A DNA stretch of 64,000 nt, taken from the NCBI GenBank assembly GCA_963693365.1, contig CAVNZM010000003.1:10478001-10542000 (forward strand). Direction: 5' to 3'. A program made the translations under genes and the position numbers. The DNA is from Amoebidium appalachense. Its lineage: Eukaryota > Ichthyosporea. Each line of letters starts with the position of its first letter. The first letter of the stretch is position 1. The notes below the pieces were generated by a model. That model was given only the letters and a program-made list of their open reading frames with translations, was not told the origin of the DNA and made no database searches. Below are positions 1 to 14,527 of this stretch, piece after piece.

Positions 1-131
1 TCCCCACCCTCCAAACTGGGATATAACCCCCCCCCCCCCCCCCTCCGCCCCACCCGGATATAATCCCCCCCCCCCCCCCCCCCCCCGCCCCCCCCCCCCC
101 CCCCCAACCCTGCGCCCCTCTTAAGCTGTAG

Positions 132-162
<31 letters not shown>

Positions 163-271
163 AAAAAAAAAAAACCCCGACTCGCCACTGTCCTGAGCTC
201 CTTCTCTCACTGTGGCATACAGAGATGGCAAGTAAAATTCTATATTTTATTGCTAATTATCGTCCATGCAG
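1..271. repeat. Intron or 5' flank with C and A homopolymers
   Basis: This stretch holds three long C runs (about 31-43, 66-105 and 132-152); the last passes directly into a run of about 20 A. No coding signal is seen. It ends in a plausible splice acceptor (…TCCATGCAG at 262-271) in front of the first recognisable exon, so it is probably the end of an intron of a gene that begins outside the window. Confidence 0.5.
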
Positions 272-489
272 TGGTCCTGGACGAATGAGGTCCCAACCAT
301 CTCAGGGAATCAACGGCCGTTTGGCGTCGCCGGCGGTCAGCACACTGCTTGTGGAATGGAGAGCCTTGTCCGAACCCGGGGGGCGGACATACACAAGATT
401 CCGAATCTTGCCAAGAAACTGTTCCTCCCCGCATATGTAAGGATATTTCCCCAGGCCCCTCGTGTACTTGCCTTTCTCCCATACTGCAG

Positions 490-523
<34 letters not shown>

Positions 524-683
524 AACACACACACATACTCATAAACCCCCACCCCCCTACCAATTTTAATCTAACTCCCCCACCCAACCCACCCAACCCA
601 CCGGCCCCCCACCCCCTTCCATCATCTTCCGCCCCCTTCCGCCTCTCACCGTCATATAGGATTTCATGTGTTCCCCGCCTTCC

Positions 684-741
<58 letters not shown>

Positions 742-1228
742 ACACACTTAACACCGTGCCCCACCACCCCCCATGGGGCACTGCATGTTCTACGGTTCAT
801 TATGCCATTGGTTCCTTTGCGACGGGTCTGGGACTGTATCTATGGAAATCAACGTGCATGTCATGCCTTAGAAACTAATATTGTCCTTTCATTACCTTTT
901 GCAAGTACACTGTCAGTCAGATGCAGTCACACCACACAACAATGACAATCACATCCCCTCAGTGTACGCAACGAATACACATGGTTTTTTCCTAACACTC
1001 AACACACCTCATTACATAGGTGTACTACGATCTGACACCAGACGAGCTGCGTTTGGTGGGCGCCCACCACAACAAGATCCAGACAATGAGCAGGGAGCTC
1101 AGCATGTTTGTCCGGCTCAAGAATGGCCGCGACAAGATCAAACAAGAGCTGGACATCGAGCCCAAGGAGCCCCTTGGTGCCGACGCGTATGTACGCATCA
1201 AGGGCTTAAAGGACGGGGGACTTCTAAG
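272..1228 (+). CDS. ParB/sulfiredoxin-fold-like domain exons of a ParB-methyltransferase-like gene
   Basis: Two exons are read here. The first (272-436, phase 0, donor GTAAGG) contains GVAGGQHTACGMESL. The second (1020-1228, after acceptor ACATAG, donor GTATCC) begins VYYDLTPDELRLVGAHHN. The pattern G-G-Q-H-x-x-C-G-M-E-S, then a hydrophobic strand, then 'DLTPDE' and 'HHN' resembles the ParB N-terminal domain (G-x-H-R-x-x-A-x-x, then dlt-x-e-e-x-x-x, then nN). In phage and plasmid proteins such domains bind or cut DNA and are often fused to DNA methyltransferases. The Arg of the usual G-H-R box is Thr here. Phase joins cleanly (0 to 0) and the second exon ends in phase 2, matching the next exon. 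The true start lies upstream of the window or in an exon I did not find. The domain call is by eye. Confidence 0.5.
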
Positions 1229-1981
1229 GTATCCCGCCCCTCCCAACCCCTATCCCCCCCCCCCCCCCCCCAACCCCGAAAGCCAAAAATCCCTGTTTTT
1301 GACATCCCCCGATCTGTGTCTATCTCGTGTCACTCTGTCTTTTTACCCTAATTCATCTCTAGACCTCCCTGAAGATGTATTCTTACATGGTTTACACAAG
1401 TACACAATCACCAGTGCGTGTGTGTGTTTGTGTGGTGGTGGTGGTGGTGAGTGGTGGGGGATGGTGGTGATGTGTCTCTTTCCACTCCATAATATGTGGA
1501 TTTTTTCCATGACTCCCCCCCCCCCCCCTCCCCCCCCCCCTCCCCCCCCCCCCACCCTTGCCCCCGGAAGCACTCATACCTTTTGGGGCCACTCGTCCCA
1601 GCCCAAATCTGTTCCTCCTCCTGCCCCGTCACCACCCCCTAGTTCCAACCTGTAGTCGTTCTCTGTGTGTGCTAGCCATTCCCTACAGCTCACCGTATGT
1701 GTCTGTGGCTCCCTTTCTTCTGATTCCTCTAATTCATTATTTCTAGTTCTTCATCTCTGCTGCTCAATTGCCAAACAAGTTTAAACTTACTCATCCACCG
1801 TGTGTGTGTGTGTGTGTGGGGGGGGGGGGGTGGAATCTGGGGGAGGGAGGAAGGGGGGGGAAGGGTCGGAATATTTGGGCCCATGTGTGTTAGAGTGTAT
1901 GGGAAGGGAAGGAGGGGGGGGGGGGGGGGGTATGCATTTGGATTTGGCCAAATTACCTGACAAGCCCCCCCCCCCCCCCCT

Positions 1982-2012
<31 letters not shown>

Positions 2013-2157
2013 TGCCCATAGGATTATCCAGGTGGGGTACTCTGACAGCCGTTGTTTACTATTAAGAAGTTGAAATCTTTTGTATGTGTGTTTCTTTTGC
2101 ATACACACTATCGCATGTCACGTAAAGGCTTAAATTTGGATCTCCTGGCCTTCTCAG

Positions 2158-4573
<2,416 letters not shown>

Positions 4574-4794
4574 GTATGTATTTGCATTTTCCACTGTGCT
4601 TGTACACTGCACTTACTATATAGCAATAATGGACTTACTACATAGCAACCCCCCCCCCCCCTCCCCCTCCCCCCCCCCCGTTTCTACTCCTAGCAACACT
4701 GGACTTCCTACATAGCATCACTCCCTCCTACATAGCATCCCCCCCCCCCCCCCTGGTTCTACTCTCCTCCCAAATCATACATACTGTCTTGCAC

Positions 4795-5533
<739 letters not shown>

Positions 5534-5534
5534 C

Positions 5535-5565
<31 letters not shown>

Positions 5566-5862
5566 AATATAATAAAATAAAATAAAAATTAAAAAAAATA
5601 AAAAAAACACCCACACATCTCCCGATCCCCCCTATCCCCCCTCCCAAAACCAACCCTGCCCTCTCCTGCCGGTTGTCTTTTTCACGTTCCGTGTACAAGC
5701 CAACATATCATTGTCTTATCTAATAGCCCCCCCCCCCCCCCCCCCCCAACTCCCCCACCCCCCTCCCCCCCTCCTTCACCCTGCTCGCGTACATGTAATC
5801 CGAAATCATAATGCTCTGCAGTGTGTTATATAGGCTTACCTGCTGGTCTCCAACCTTCACAG

Positions 5863-6028
5863 GGTGGTTTTCCCTACGTGCGCATCGACGCCCCATCAAG
5901 CTTCGAAGACGGGACAACCGGAAGAAGAGCCGACGGGTCCAATGTTTCCTTCACACCAGCCAACTACAGGACAATTCTGAAAAGGTAGGTTGCAGACCAA
6001 AGCATCATAAGTTCTAGAGAATCTACCA

Positions 6029-6065
<37 letters not shown>

Positions 6066-7022
6066 GCGCAAGGAAAAGAAAAAAATCCCAAAGCCATTTT
6101 GTTTTTATCTATTGCGAAGTTATCATGTACCCCGTAACCCCCTCCCCCCGCTCTAACCCTTTGTCCTTAGACCATTTTCGATCTTTATCATAGTATCTAC
6201 CCCCCCCCCCCCCCCCCCCCGCCCCCCCCTCCCCCCCACCCCCTCTTCCAAGACGAAGTTCTACTGTCCCCCCCCCCCCCCCCCTGTTTAACACTTCACA
6301 CAGTTCCAATGATAATCAGGTGTTGTGTGGTGTAGTGGTAGGACTGCACTTTAACTTTAATGCTATGATGCGCTATCGGGGTGGCCCATCCTCGGATATC
6401 TCAGTACCGTTACGAAATTACCCCCCCCCCCCCCCCCCCCCCCCAGGCCTCAAAACGTGGCACACCCATTACCGTCACATGCACCAAATGTCCCCATCCC
6501 CCCCTCCCTCTCCCCTCCCCCCCCCCCCCCCCCCCACCTCTCCCCTTTCCCCCCCCCCCCCCCGCCGCACTTGCACAACCGTTTTAGACACCTGTTACAG
6601 AATATATCCACTTAGTAATACACATCTGTTTCTCACGCAGCGTGAAAAAATGGAACGCGTTGCTCAACTGCCACGAGTTTGTTCTGGTTGCCTCGTTCCA
6701 GGGCGTCAAAACGGACCTCGTGCAATTCATCACATTACTCGATGAGTTAAAACACGCCCACGACACCTTCTACTGCGGCCAACCCAGCAAGGGGAGCAGC
6801 AACAATCACCTGAAGAGGCCTGCTGCGCCAGGTTACTACTACGTGGTTGCGTACATCACCGACCACAAGCATGACCGGCCCGACGGCTTCTATTATGCCG
6901 AGGCGGAGGAGGACAAATCTGATTGTTTGTGGCAGCCACTCTACCCGAACGTCAACTCCCTGCAGAGGGCAGGGTTCGAGTACATGCGTGATGGCGATAA
7001 GGCAATTATTTGCCCTCAACAG
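5863..7022 (+). CDS. Methyltransferase-like exons with motif IV-like region
   Basis: Exon 5863-5984 (GGFPYVRIDAPSSFEDG…; acceptor TTCACAG, donor GTAGGT, phase 2) joins in phase to exon 6641-7022 (VKKWNALLNCHEFVLVASF… to …DGDKAIICPQQ; acceptor CACGCAG, donor GTACTA). The order 'hydrophobic strand + IDAPSS', about 50 residues, then 'HEFVLVASF' matches motif IV (DPPY/F) and the following strand of beta-class N4-cytosine/N6-adenine DNA methyltransferases. The expected DPPY is DAPS here, so the catalytic aromatic residue is missing. Either the enzyme has diverged in target or it is inactive. The KP and G-x-G motifs that should follow in this class are not here; they appear in the exon at 31272. 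Confidence 0.5.
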
Positions 7023-7149
7023 GTACTAAATCCCTTAAACTGACAATTTGGAACACCCCCCCCCCCCCCCCCCCCCCCCCCCGGAGTCCCCCAGAGTCAC
7101 TCAAACATACCCAAATAGACAGTGTCACAAATATACACTATGGTGACAC

Positions 7150-7219
7150 CACGTTCACACACACACACACACACACTGTGTCACACACATCTACCCTCGT
7201 AGGCACCTAGGACACAGTG

Positions 7220-7318
<99 letters not shown>

Positions 7319-7323
7319 ACACA

Positions 7324-7354
<31 letters not shown>

Positions 7355-7398
7355 CTGTGTCACAGACATCTACCCTTGTAGGCACCTAGGACACAGTG

Positions 7399-7474
<76 letters not shown>
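7150..7474. repeat. (CA)n tract with an embedded repeated cassette
   Basis: A CA microsatellite is interrupted by two near-identical cassettes of about 50 bases (near 7173-7222 and 7352-7401). Each contains CTGTGTCACA…TACCC(T)(C/T)GTAGGCACC and ends in the palindrome GACACAGTGTC. This lies at the start of the 24-kb intron. Confidence 0.75.
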
Positions 7475-7475
<1 letters not shown>

Positions 7476-7891
7476 GTTAAGGTCAAGGTCATACAAGGTA
7501 CACACAGTCACTGAACGCTATGATACATACACACCCTAGTACTAGTAGTACACATACGTACACTGCGATAACGTCATATTACAGTACGTGACGGGGGGGG
7601 GGGGGGGGGGGGAGGGAGAGGTTAGTTCGAACCCCTCTCCCCCCCCCCCCCTCCCCCCCCCCCCCCCCCCTTGTGTGTCCTGGACTCCAGTACGCGCACG
7701 TGTAGCATCATGTGTATTTTCGTAATTGTTTTCTAAAATGCCAACATGATTATCTTTTTCTTTTCAGTGGGCACGCAGGCACACAGGCACACATGACAAA
7801 TACGGGCACAAAGACGGGGCTGCGGGCACAAATACGGGCACACACAAGGGCACACACAAGGGCACACAAACACTTGGCACACCCATGTATT

Positions 7892-7969
<78 letters not shown>

Positions 7970-8465
7970 GTAAAGACAAGGTCATATAACGTACACACAG
8001 TCACTGAAAGCTATGATACATACACACCCTAGTACTATTAGTACACATACGTACACTGTGTGTGCTCGTCTTTGTGCCCGTATTTGTGATGTGTGCCTGA
8101 CGTGTGCCTGTGTGCCTATCACCACTGAAAAGAAAAAGAAAATCAAGTTGCCTTTTCAGGAAAAGTTTAACGAAAATAACCATGATGATACACGTGCGCG
8201 TACTGCACACACACGGGCGCCGCGGGGGGGGGGGGGGGGGGGGGGGGGGGGAGAGGGGGGGGGGAGGGGGGGGGAGGGGGGGGGAGGGGGGAGGTTTGAA
8301 GTAATCTCTGCCTCCCCCCCCCCCCCCCCCCCCCCGTCACTTACTGTAACATGGCATTGTCGCAGTGTACCTAACTATGTGTACTACTAGTTAGTCTAGG
8401 GTGTGTATGTATCATAGGTTTCAGTGACTGTGTGTACGTTATATGACCTGTCTTTACGGTGTGTG
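7475..8465. repeat. Long imperfect inverted repeat around CA/GT tracts
   Basis: A block of about 110 bases (7475-7590: CAGTCACTGA…GATACATACACACCCTAGTA…GTACACATACGTACACTG) recurs directly at about 7968-8062 and inverted at about 8334-8455. A second block (7671-7880, with TTTTTCTTTTCAGTGGGCAC and ACAAATACGGGCACAAAGACG) recurs inverted at 8055-8205. The order is A-B-C-(CA)n-A'-C(inv)-B(inv)-A(inv)-(GT)n, which could fold into a long hairpin. Sequence to the right of the copia element at 30939-30985 continues the inverted arm. It resembles a foldback element but no ends were defined. Confidence 0.7.
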
Positions 8466-9320
8466 TGTTGTTTTGTACGGGTCTAAGGGAGCAGAGTGCA
8501 CAGAGGTGTCATGTAAAACACGACTAACACATTAATGAGAGGGCAATCGGAGTTGTTCACGAGACATTGAAAGATTTCAAACAACAACTGATTCTTTATT
8601 GTGCTCTCGGTTCCTTTTGTACTTGCGACTTATCACCTTATCACAACTAAAGAGGGAGAACCAATCGGTTCTATCAGAAGATAGAAAAACACATTCCGAC
8701 AGAGCATACGCATTCCAACTTCCGATTAAACTAAAGTTTAGAAACTCTTACTTAAATAAATTAAGTAATTATACATCTAGTCACTATTAACTCACATATA
8801 TATTTATGTTCGTCTCTATAAAGAAACTTATTTAAATACATATATTTCCTAATAGTCGACACTCTCAAAGTGAAGACACTTTGCAATAAGCCGAATTCCA
8901 TATATATCTATTGTCCAATCACAACACACATATATTAATAGACAGGAATGCACAACACAATCTACAGATGTACTCGCTCGCGACTATTGGCGAGCCATCC
9001 TTTTGAGAACAAAACTAAGCCATTTTGAAATAAAGGAAAGACAACGAGTGAAGCTAGCCAATCACGCTACCTCTCAGATAAACAGAGGAGAGCAAACAGA
9101 AATAAAAACACAATAAGTTCTTATCAGGCAAGAGAGCCAGGTGTGCACAGATCTACAGATATCTGTGCTCACAGAAACAAGGGAGAGAGAGATACGGGGG
9201 GGGGGGGGGGGGGAGAGAGAGAGAGAGCACAAAGAAGGAAAGCAGACACGAATACAAACAAGCTAAGACACATACATACTTCAAGGCTCTTGCTGTCATA
9301 CATGGTGACGTATTCCAACA
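8466..9320 (-). repeat. 3' LTR of copia element 1
   Basis: About 855 bases, near-identical to 29876-30733. In element orientation it begins TGTTGGAATACG right after the purine-rich AGTGGGGA (PPT, 9321-9330) and ends CAAAACAACA. It contains a G run near 9197-9213 followed by a short GA tract. Confidence 0.9.
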
Positions 9321-9330
9321 TCCCCACTCA

Positions 9331-10036
9331 AGGGGTTGAAGTTTGTGTTCTCGTGTCTGTTGATGTGACGGTAGATGAGGTCCAGACACAGGAGGGGCCG
9401 TCACACTCAAGTTTCCCCACTCGAGGATGCAAACCGAAGATCCTTGAGGTGGGAAGGAGAGAATCAAAACTGAAGAGGCACACAACGACGGTTGCCTCTG
9501 AAGACTCGGAACAATAAATCATGGTGGTTATCGTCGATATATATATATAAGGAAACACTAGTGTATGTGTGACGTGTTGGTGGCTAATGTTTTATACTGG
9601 GGACCACCCAGGTAAACACAAGGCATGAACATCTTGTGGACTGATTTATAGACTGGTTGTCAACCAGTTAAGACACGGGGAAGGTGCATCCCGTGGACTA
9701 GGTTTAGACTGGCAGTCAACCAGCACGCCATGGCTATAGATAATTATTTATACTGGGACGCCATCCCAGTTCGACATATATATAAAGTCGAATATAGAAG
9801 AAAACCAATATATATGGTGGGATATGAATATAAATAAACGACGGATGGTGGAGAATAATCCCCACTGAAGATGCACACACATGACGATGTAAGACAGAGT
9901 CCCCACTGATGAAGAGAAACGATGAGGAGTAGTAGACTTTCGTTGGGAGGCATCTTGATCACCGTAGGTGTGTCAACTGCTGTCCAGGGCCCCAACCTAC
10001 TCAGAAACCACTCGATGATGAACACCAGTGCACGGG
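9331..10036 (-). other. Copia element 1 pol-to-PPT spacer with stem-loops and PPT-like boxes
   Basis: This non-coding region between the pol stop and the 3' LTR contains several copies of AGTGGGGA in element sense (9322, 9412, 9858 and 9900 areas). Around 9595-9792 there is a series of short stem-loops, including CACAAG/CTTGTG, ACTGGTT/AACCAGT, CACGGG/CCCGTG, ACTGGGA/TCCCAGT and TTCGAC/GTCGAA. No ORF is supported. Confidence 0.65.
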
Positions 10037-13000
10037 TCAGTCTCGGAGACTGAGGTTGGCACGGTGTGTGTCGTGGGCCGGACCAGCCAGAGGCTTGGTG
10101 AAGATGTCGGCCAGGTTCTTCTTGGTGTCGATGTAGGTGACATTGACGTCCCCACTGTTGATGTAGTCCTTGGTGTTGAAGTAACGAACGGCAATGTGCT
10201 TGGTCCGGTGCTTGATGGTGTTGGAGTGGACCAGAGCAATGGTGGACTGATTGTCACAGTACACGGGGGTGGGCTCGGTCATGGGGTAGCCCAGCTCCTT
10301 TAGTAGATCACGGTGCCAGACAACATCTTGCACGGCAGCATTGAGGGCCAGGAGCTCGGCCTCACAGGTGGAAGTTGCAGTGATCGTCTGCAGCTTGGAG
10401 TGGTAGGTGACGGGGGTGCCTTCGAGGAGGATGACGTACCCAGACGTGGAACGACGGGTGGTGGGGCAACCAGCAAAGTCAGAATCCGAGTAGCACTCAA
10501 GGATGGGCACCTTGCTGTTGGGGGCCTTCTTCTTGTAGTAGAGGCCGAGGTTGATGGTGCCGAGCAGGTAACGAACGACACGGAGGAGAAGCTCCCAGGC
10601 AGTCTTGGTGGGCTTGGAGCTGAATCGGCCGAGGTAGCCAATGGCATACGAGATGTCAGGCCGGGAGCACCGAGCAACCCACAGCAGACGGCCGAGGAGT
10701 TCACGGTAGGGGACGGTGGTGGGCAGGGATGAGAGGGAGGTCTCGTTGATGATGGTGCCCACGGGAATAGGGGTGGCCTTAGGCTTGGCATCGACCAGGT
10801 TGAAGTCGGTGATGATGTCCTTGATGTAGGAGGACTGCAGCAGCTTGAAGGAGTCACGGACACTGTACAGCAGTTGGGTGCCGAGGAAGATGTCTGGCAG
10901 ACCGACCTTGCACTCGGCAGACTTCGTGATGTGACGAACAAGCCCCTGCATGATGGTGGAGTGCCGTGTGCAGGTGATGATGGCATCATCAACGTAGTTG
11001 CCCGAACGGATGATGTGCCCGTTGGGGAACTGACGGAAGTAGACACACGGATCGGAACGGAGACGGGTGAGGCCGTGGGCAATGAGAATGGAGTTGAAGA
11101 ACTCGTACCATGCCAGGGATGCCTGCTTGAGTCCGTAGATGGCCTTCTTGAGTTTCCGACTTTGTGTTCATTGCCAGGGAGGATAAAACCAGGAGGTTGC
11201 TCCATGTACAAAGTCTCGTCGAGGGGGCCGTTGAGGAAGGCCGTGCTGATGTCGAGTTGATGGATCTCGTGGTCCTGTTGCACACCGAGGGCAAGCAGGG
11301 CACGGACGGAGGAGGACATGACGACGGGGGAAGAGTTTTCACCGTAGTCAACACCGTAGACTTGGGTGAAACCCTTTGCCACACCACGACCCTTGATTTT
11401 GGTGTCACCAGCAGAGTTGAGGACCTTCTCCGTGACAATCCACTTGAATCGGATGATATTGGCATCGGAGGGGGGCTCAACTACGTCGAAGATGTCCTTG
11501 TCGATGAAAGCCTTGTACTCGGCAGTGAGGGCAGTCACCACTTTATCACCCTTGGTGCCGGAGCACAGCTTCTGAATTGACCGGGGCAGCTGAGACACAT
11601 CAAGGCTGGGTCGGGTGATGCTCACCATACTATAGTAGCCATGGCAGGCCGGGAGGAGAGACGGGAGGAACGACGGGGGACGGTACGGAGGGGCTCAGGG
11701 GCCGGGGGGGTGTCTGGGACAGACACTCGGTGGTCGGGGATGGGGGCCTGGAAGCCAGGGATGGGTGCCGTGTTGAGGGGGGAGTCGGATAACACGGGGC
11801 CGAGTGGAACTCCGGAGACCCAGGACGAACCGGGGTGAGATGACCAGGTACGTGGTCATTGACGGCAGGGGCCGGCAGCAGGGGTTGCTGGCCGGTGGGG
11901 GGGGGGGGTGGGTGGAGCCACGGGGGCAGGTACACGACGGGGGGAACGACGGATAATCACCGACGGAATGTCATCGTCATCGGAATTGGAATTGCCGGAA
12001 TGCAGGGATTGATCGATTGAGGTCGTCTGATTGGTGGCCTGCACAGAAATCTGATTGGATGCCGTGGTGAATTGTGATTCGTCGAAGACGACATCGCGGT
12101 AGAGGTTGACCGTGTTGCCACGTAGATTCATGATCTTGTGGGCTTTGTTGGTGATATCCCAGCCCACGTAGGTGCCGAGTTTGACGGTAGAGGCCAACTT
12201 GTCTCGTTTGGATGCAGGGACGTGTACATAGGCTGGGCAGCCGAACACGTGCAGGTGGGAGATGTCAGGCTTGACACCGTAGAAAATTTCAAACGGTGTA
12301 CGGCCATTGGCAGCTCTGGCCGGGGTCACGTTGATGATGTAGGCAGCATGCTTGAGAGCAGCTCCCCACAGCTTGGGGGAAAGGGAGTCGGCCTTGTCCT
12401 GATGAAGGAAGCACCGAACGATCTCCTGCAGATCCCTCATCTTACGTTCAACAAAGCCGTTGAGTTGGGGGCAGTCAACCGGGGCAAATTCCTGAATGAT
12501 GCCCTTGGACTGGCAGTACTGCTCCATAGCATGGGAGGTGAACTCGGACCCAGAGTCTGAACGGAAGTGGGTCACCACCTTGTCGGGTTGCTTGTCAGTA
12601 GTCTCAACCAGGGCCTTGACGTATTCGAGAGTTTCGGATCGATCACGGAGGAGGTACACGATGGTGTAGCCGGAGGCATCACAGGTACACACGAGGGCCA
12701 CCTTGTAGCCACCATAGGAGGCACAGGGAGGCTCGAAGAAGTCCATGTGCCACTTGGCACCGGGGAAGGGGCACTGGGTTCTGGTGCCGGAGAATGGGGC
12801 CTTGGTGGTCTTGCCGGAGACACAACCGAAGCAGTCAGTGGTGTCAGCCACTGAGAGGGATGAGGGGAGGCCTGTCACGAGGTCACCTCTCACCATCTTG
12901 GTGAGGGTGGACAGGGCACGATGGCCGAGACGGTGGTGCCAGAGCTGAGGATCATTATTGACCTTGATGTTGGCTACCAGAGCAGTGACGGTCCGAGGGA

Positions 13001-13478
13001 TGGAGGGACGTATCTCATAGTCGGTGATGAAGTACAGTCCATCTGTGCCTGTGAGGGAACACACGATGTTGCCACCACGAGTGTAGAGGTAGGATGGGAA
13101 TTCATCCTTATCATCTAGCTGGGCAAGGAGACCCGACTTGGAGGCCATTGAGGGTGATATCAGGAAGGCTGGGGAGTCGGGTACATAGAGGGTGTTGAGG
13201 CTCAGTACTGATGTTACTCCATTGTAGGTGACGGCCAGGTTGATGACACCACGGTGATGTGCAGTGACGATGCCGAGGCCGTGGACGTCAGTCGGGGGGC
13301 ATGGCTCAAGAGTAGAGAAGTACTCTTTTACTGGGCACACGTGGACGTTTGAAGCCGAGTCCCAGCAGGGGTCCATGGGTAGGGAGGCCGTGGTGGACAC
13401 GAGGGCAAAATGCACCTCTTTTCCAGACTTGGTGCTGGCACGGTGACGACGGGCAATTGAGCAGCCAGGTTTGTCACA
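10037..13478 (-). pseudogene. pol: Copia element 1 pol (protease, integrase, RT, RNase H), frame-broken
   Basis: In element order it holds a protease region with W-D-S-A where D-S-G is expected, GAG-pre-integrase WHHRLGHRAL, and integrase with D in WHMDFFEP, D in HFRSDSGSEF and E in NGFVERKMRD. RT then runs from FDVVEPPSDANIIRFKW to the GNYVDD box near 10990, and RNase H from ILECYSDSDFAG to KHIAVRYFNTKDYI. The frame changes at a 12-base C run on the element strand (11897-11908) between integrase and RT, again before RT, and again at about 11158 where one base of a TGG codon is missing. The protease active-site Gly is Ala. The copy is therefore dead but recognisable along its whole length. 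Confidence 0.85.
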
Positions 13479-14426
13479 CTATGTGACATGATGGTCTTCG
13501 TGACAGTAGGCACAGTCGAGGGAGCCAGTGGTCTTGGCTCGGGGTGGCTGGGAATGACGGTTACCCCCTTTACGTGGGGGGTAGGGTGACCGGGAACAAT
13601 AGCCGGGGGAACGGGACCGAGAGTAATCACGGTCAACTGAGGGGGATCGATCGGTGGGACGACCACGGGGGTGACGGGAGACGGAGCTGTCACGTCGGGG
13701 GATCCGGTGTCTGAGGTCGTCCTTGGTGAGGACACGGCTTTGCAGGGCACGTGCTGTTCGGACGGTGGAGGAGGACCCGGACCCAGAGTCGATGAGACCT
13801 TCACGGATCTCTGCAGCTCGGATGTCACTGATTAGACGGTTGTAGGTCTCGTAGTTAATGGTACGACGGAAGTAGTCGGCAATCATGGCCTGGATGTCGG
13901 TACAAACTAACTTACGGTTCTTCTTGAGGTGGATGAAGAAGTTATCAACCATGGTCTTGTGAGGAATGGGCTCTTCGAGGATGTGCAGGGTAGTGCACAG
14001 ACGGCGTGCCATGGTGAGGTAGGCCGTGACGGTCTTGAAGTCCTTGAGTTCAAGCTCATGGTAGTCGAGGAGGATTTGACGAGCACGATCTTCACGTTCA
14101 GCCGCATAGGTCATACGGAGGTTGTGGAAAGCTTGGGCAGGTGACACATCATCGTGGATTTGACCAGAGTTATACAGCTCGTCATTGGAGACGAGTTGAG
14201 TAAACATCTGTACAAGGAAGTTGGAAGCCTCGGTGTAGGCCTCCTCAGTGTCATAGCCGTGCCACTCGTTCTCGTCGGAAGGGTCGACCCACTCGGGGGC
14301 CTTGATGACGGGCACTAACTTGGCCGCGGTGGTAGTACGTAGGTACCGGAAGATGACGGGTTCCCACTCATAATAGGTGAGACGTTTGCCGGACTTCTTG
14401 TCCGTGGTGTCATCCCCTTTCCAGGG
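13479..14426 (-). pseudogene. gag: Copia element 1 gag, main part
   Basis: This is the UBN2-type copia Gag from WKGDDTTDKKSGKRLTYYEW to a basic RS-rich tail and a zinc-knuckle start (CAYCHED). An in-frame TAG (13479-13481) falls within the knuckle, after which the same frame continues into pol. The knuckle is one residue shorter than the normal CX2CX4HX4C. The first 12 codons ([12 protein letters not shown]) are displaced to about 29722-29760 by the inserted segment. Alignment with element 2 (…KITM|WKG versus …NLTP|WKG) shows the join. Confidence 0.8.
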
Positions 14427-14527
14427 AGGAGCCTAATTCCGATTTCTGGGGTAGGTGGAATCATGACAGGCAAATTGACTGTATATTTATAGGTTTTGGT
14501 GCAGAAAATTAGGCGTGCTGTTTTAGC

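Noticed and set aside
7150-7474. CRISPR-like array of cassettes in CA repeats
   Set aside because: Only two cassettes, no regular spacers, and eukaryotic context; better explained as microsatellite expansion.
10313-11580. Plus-strand open frames across copia element 1
   Set aside because: They are antisense shadows of the RT and RNase H coding strand.
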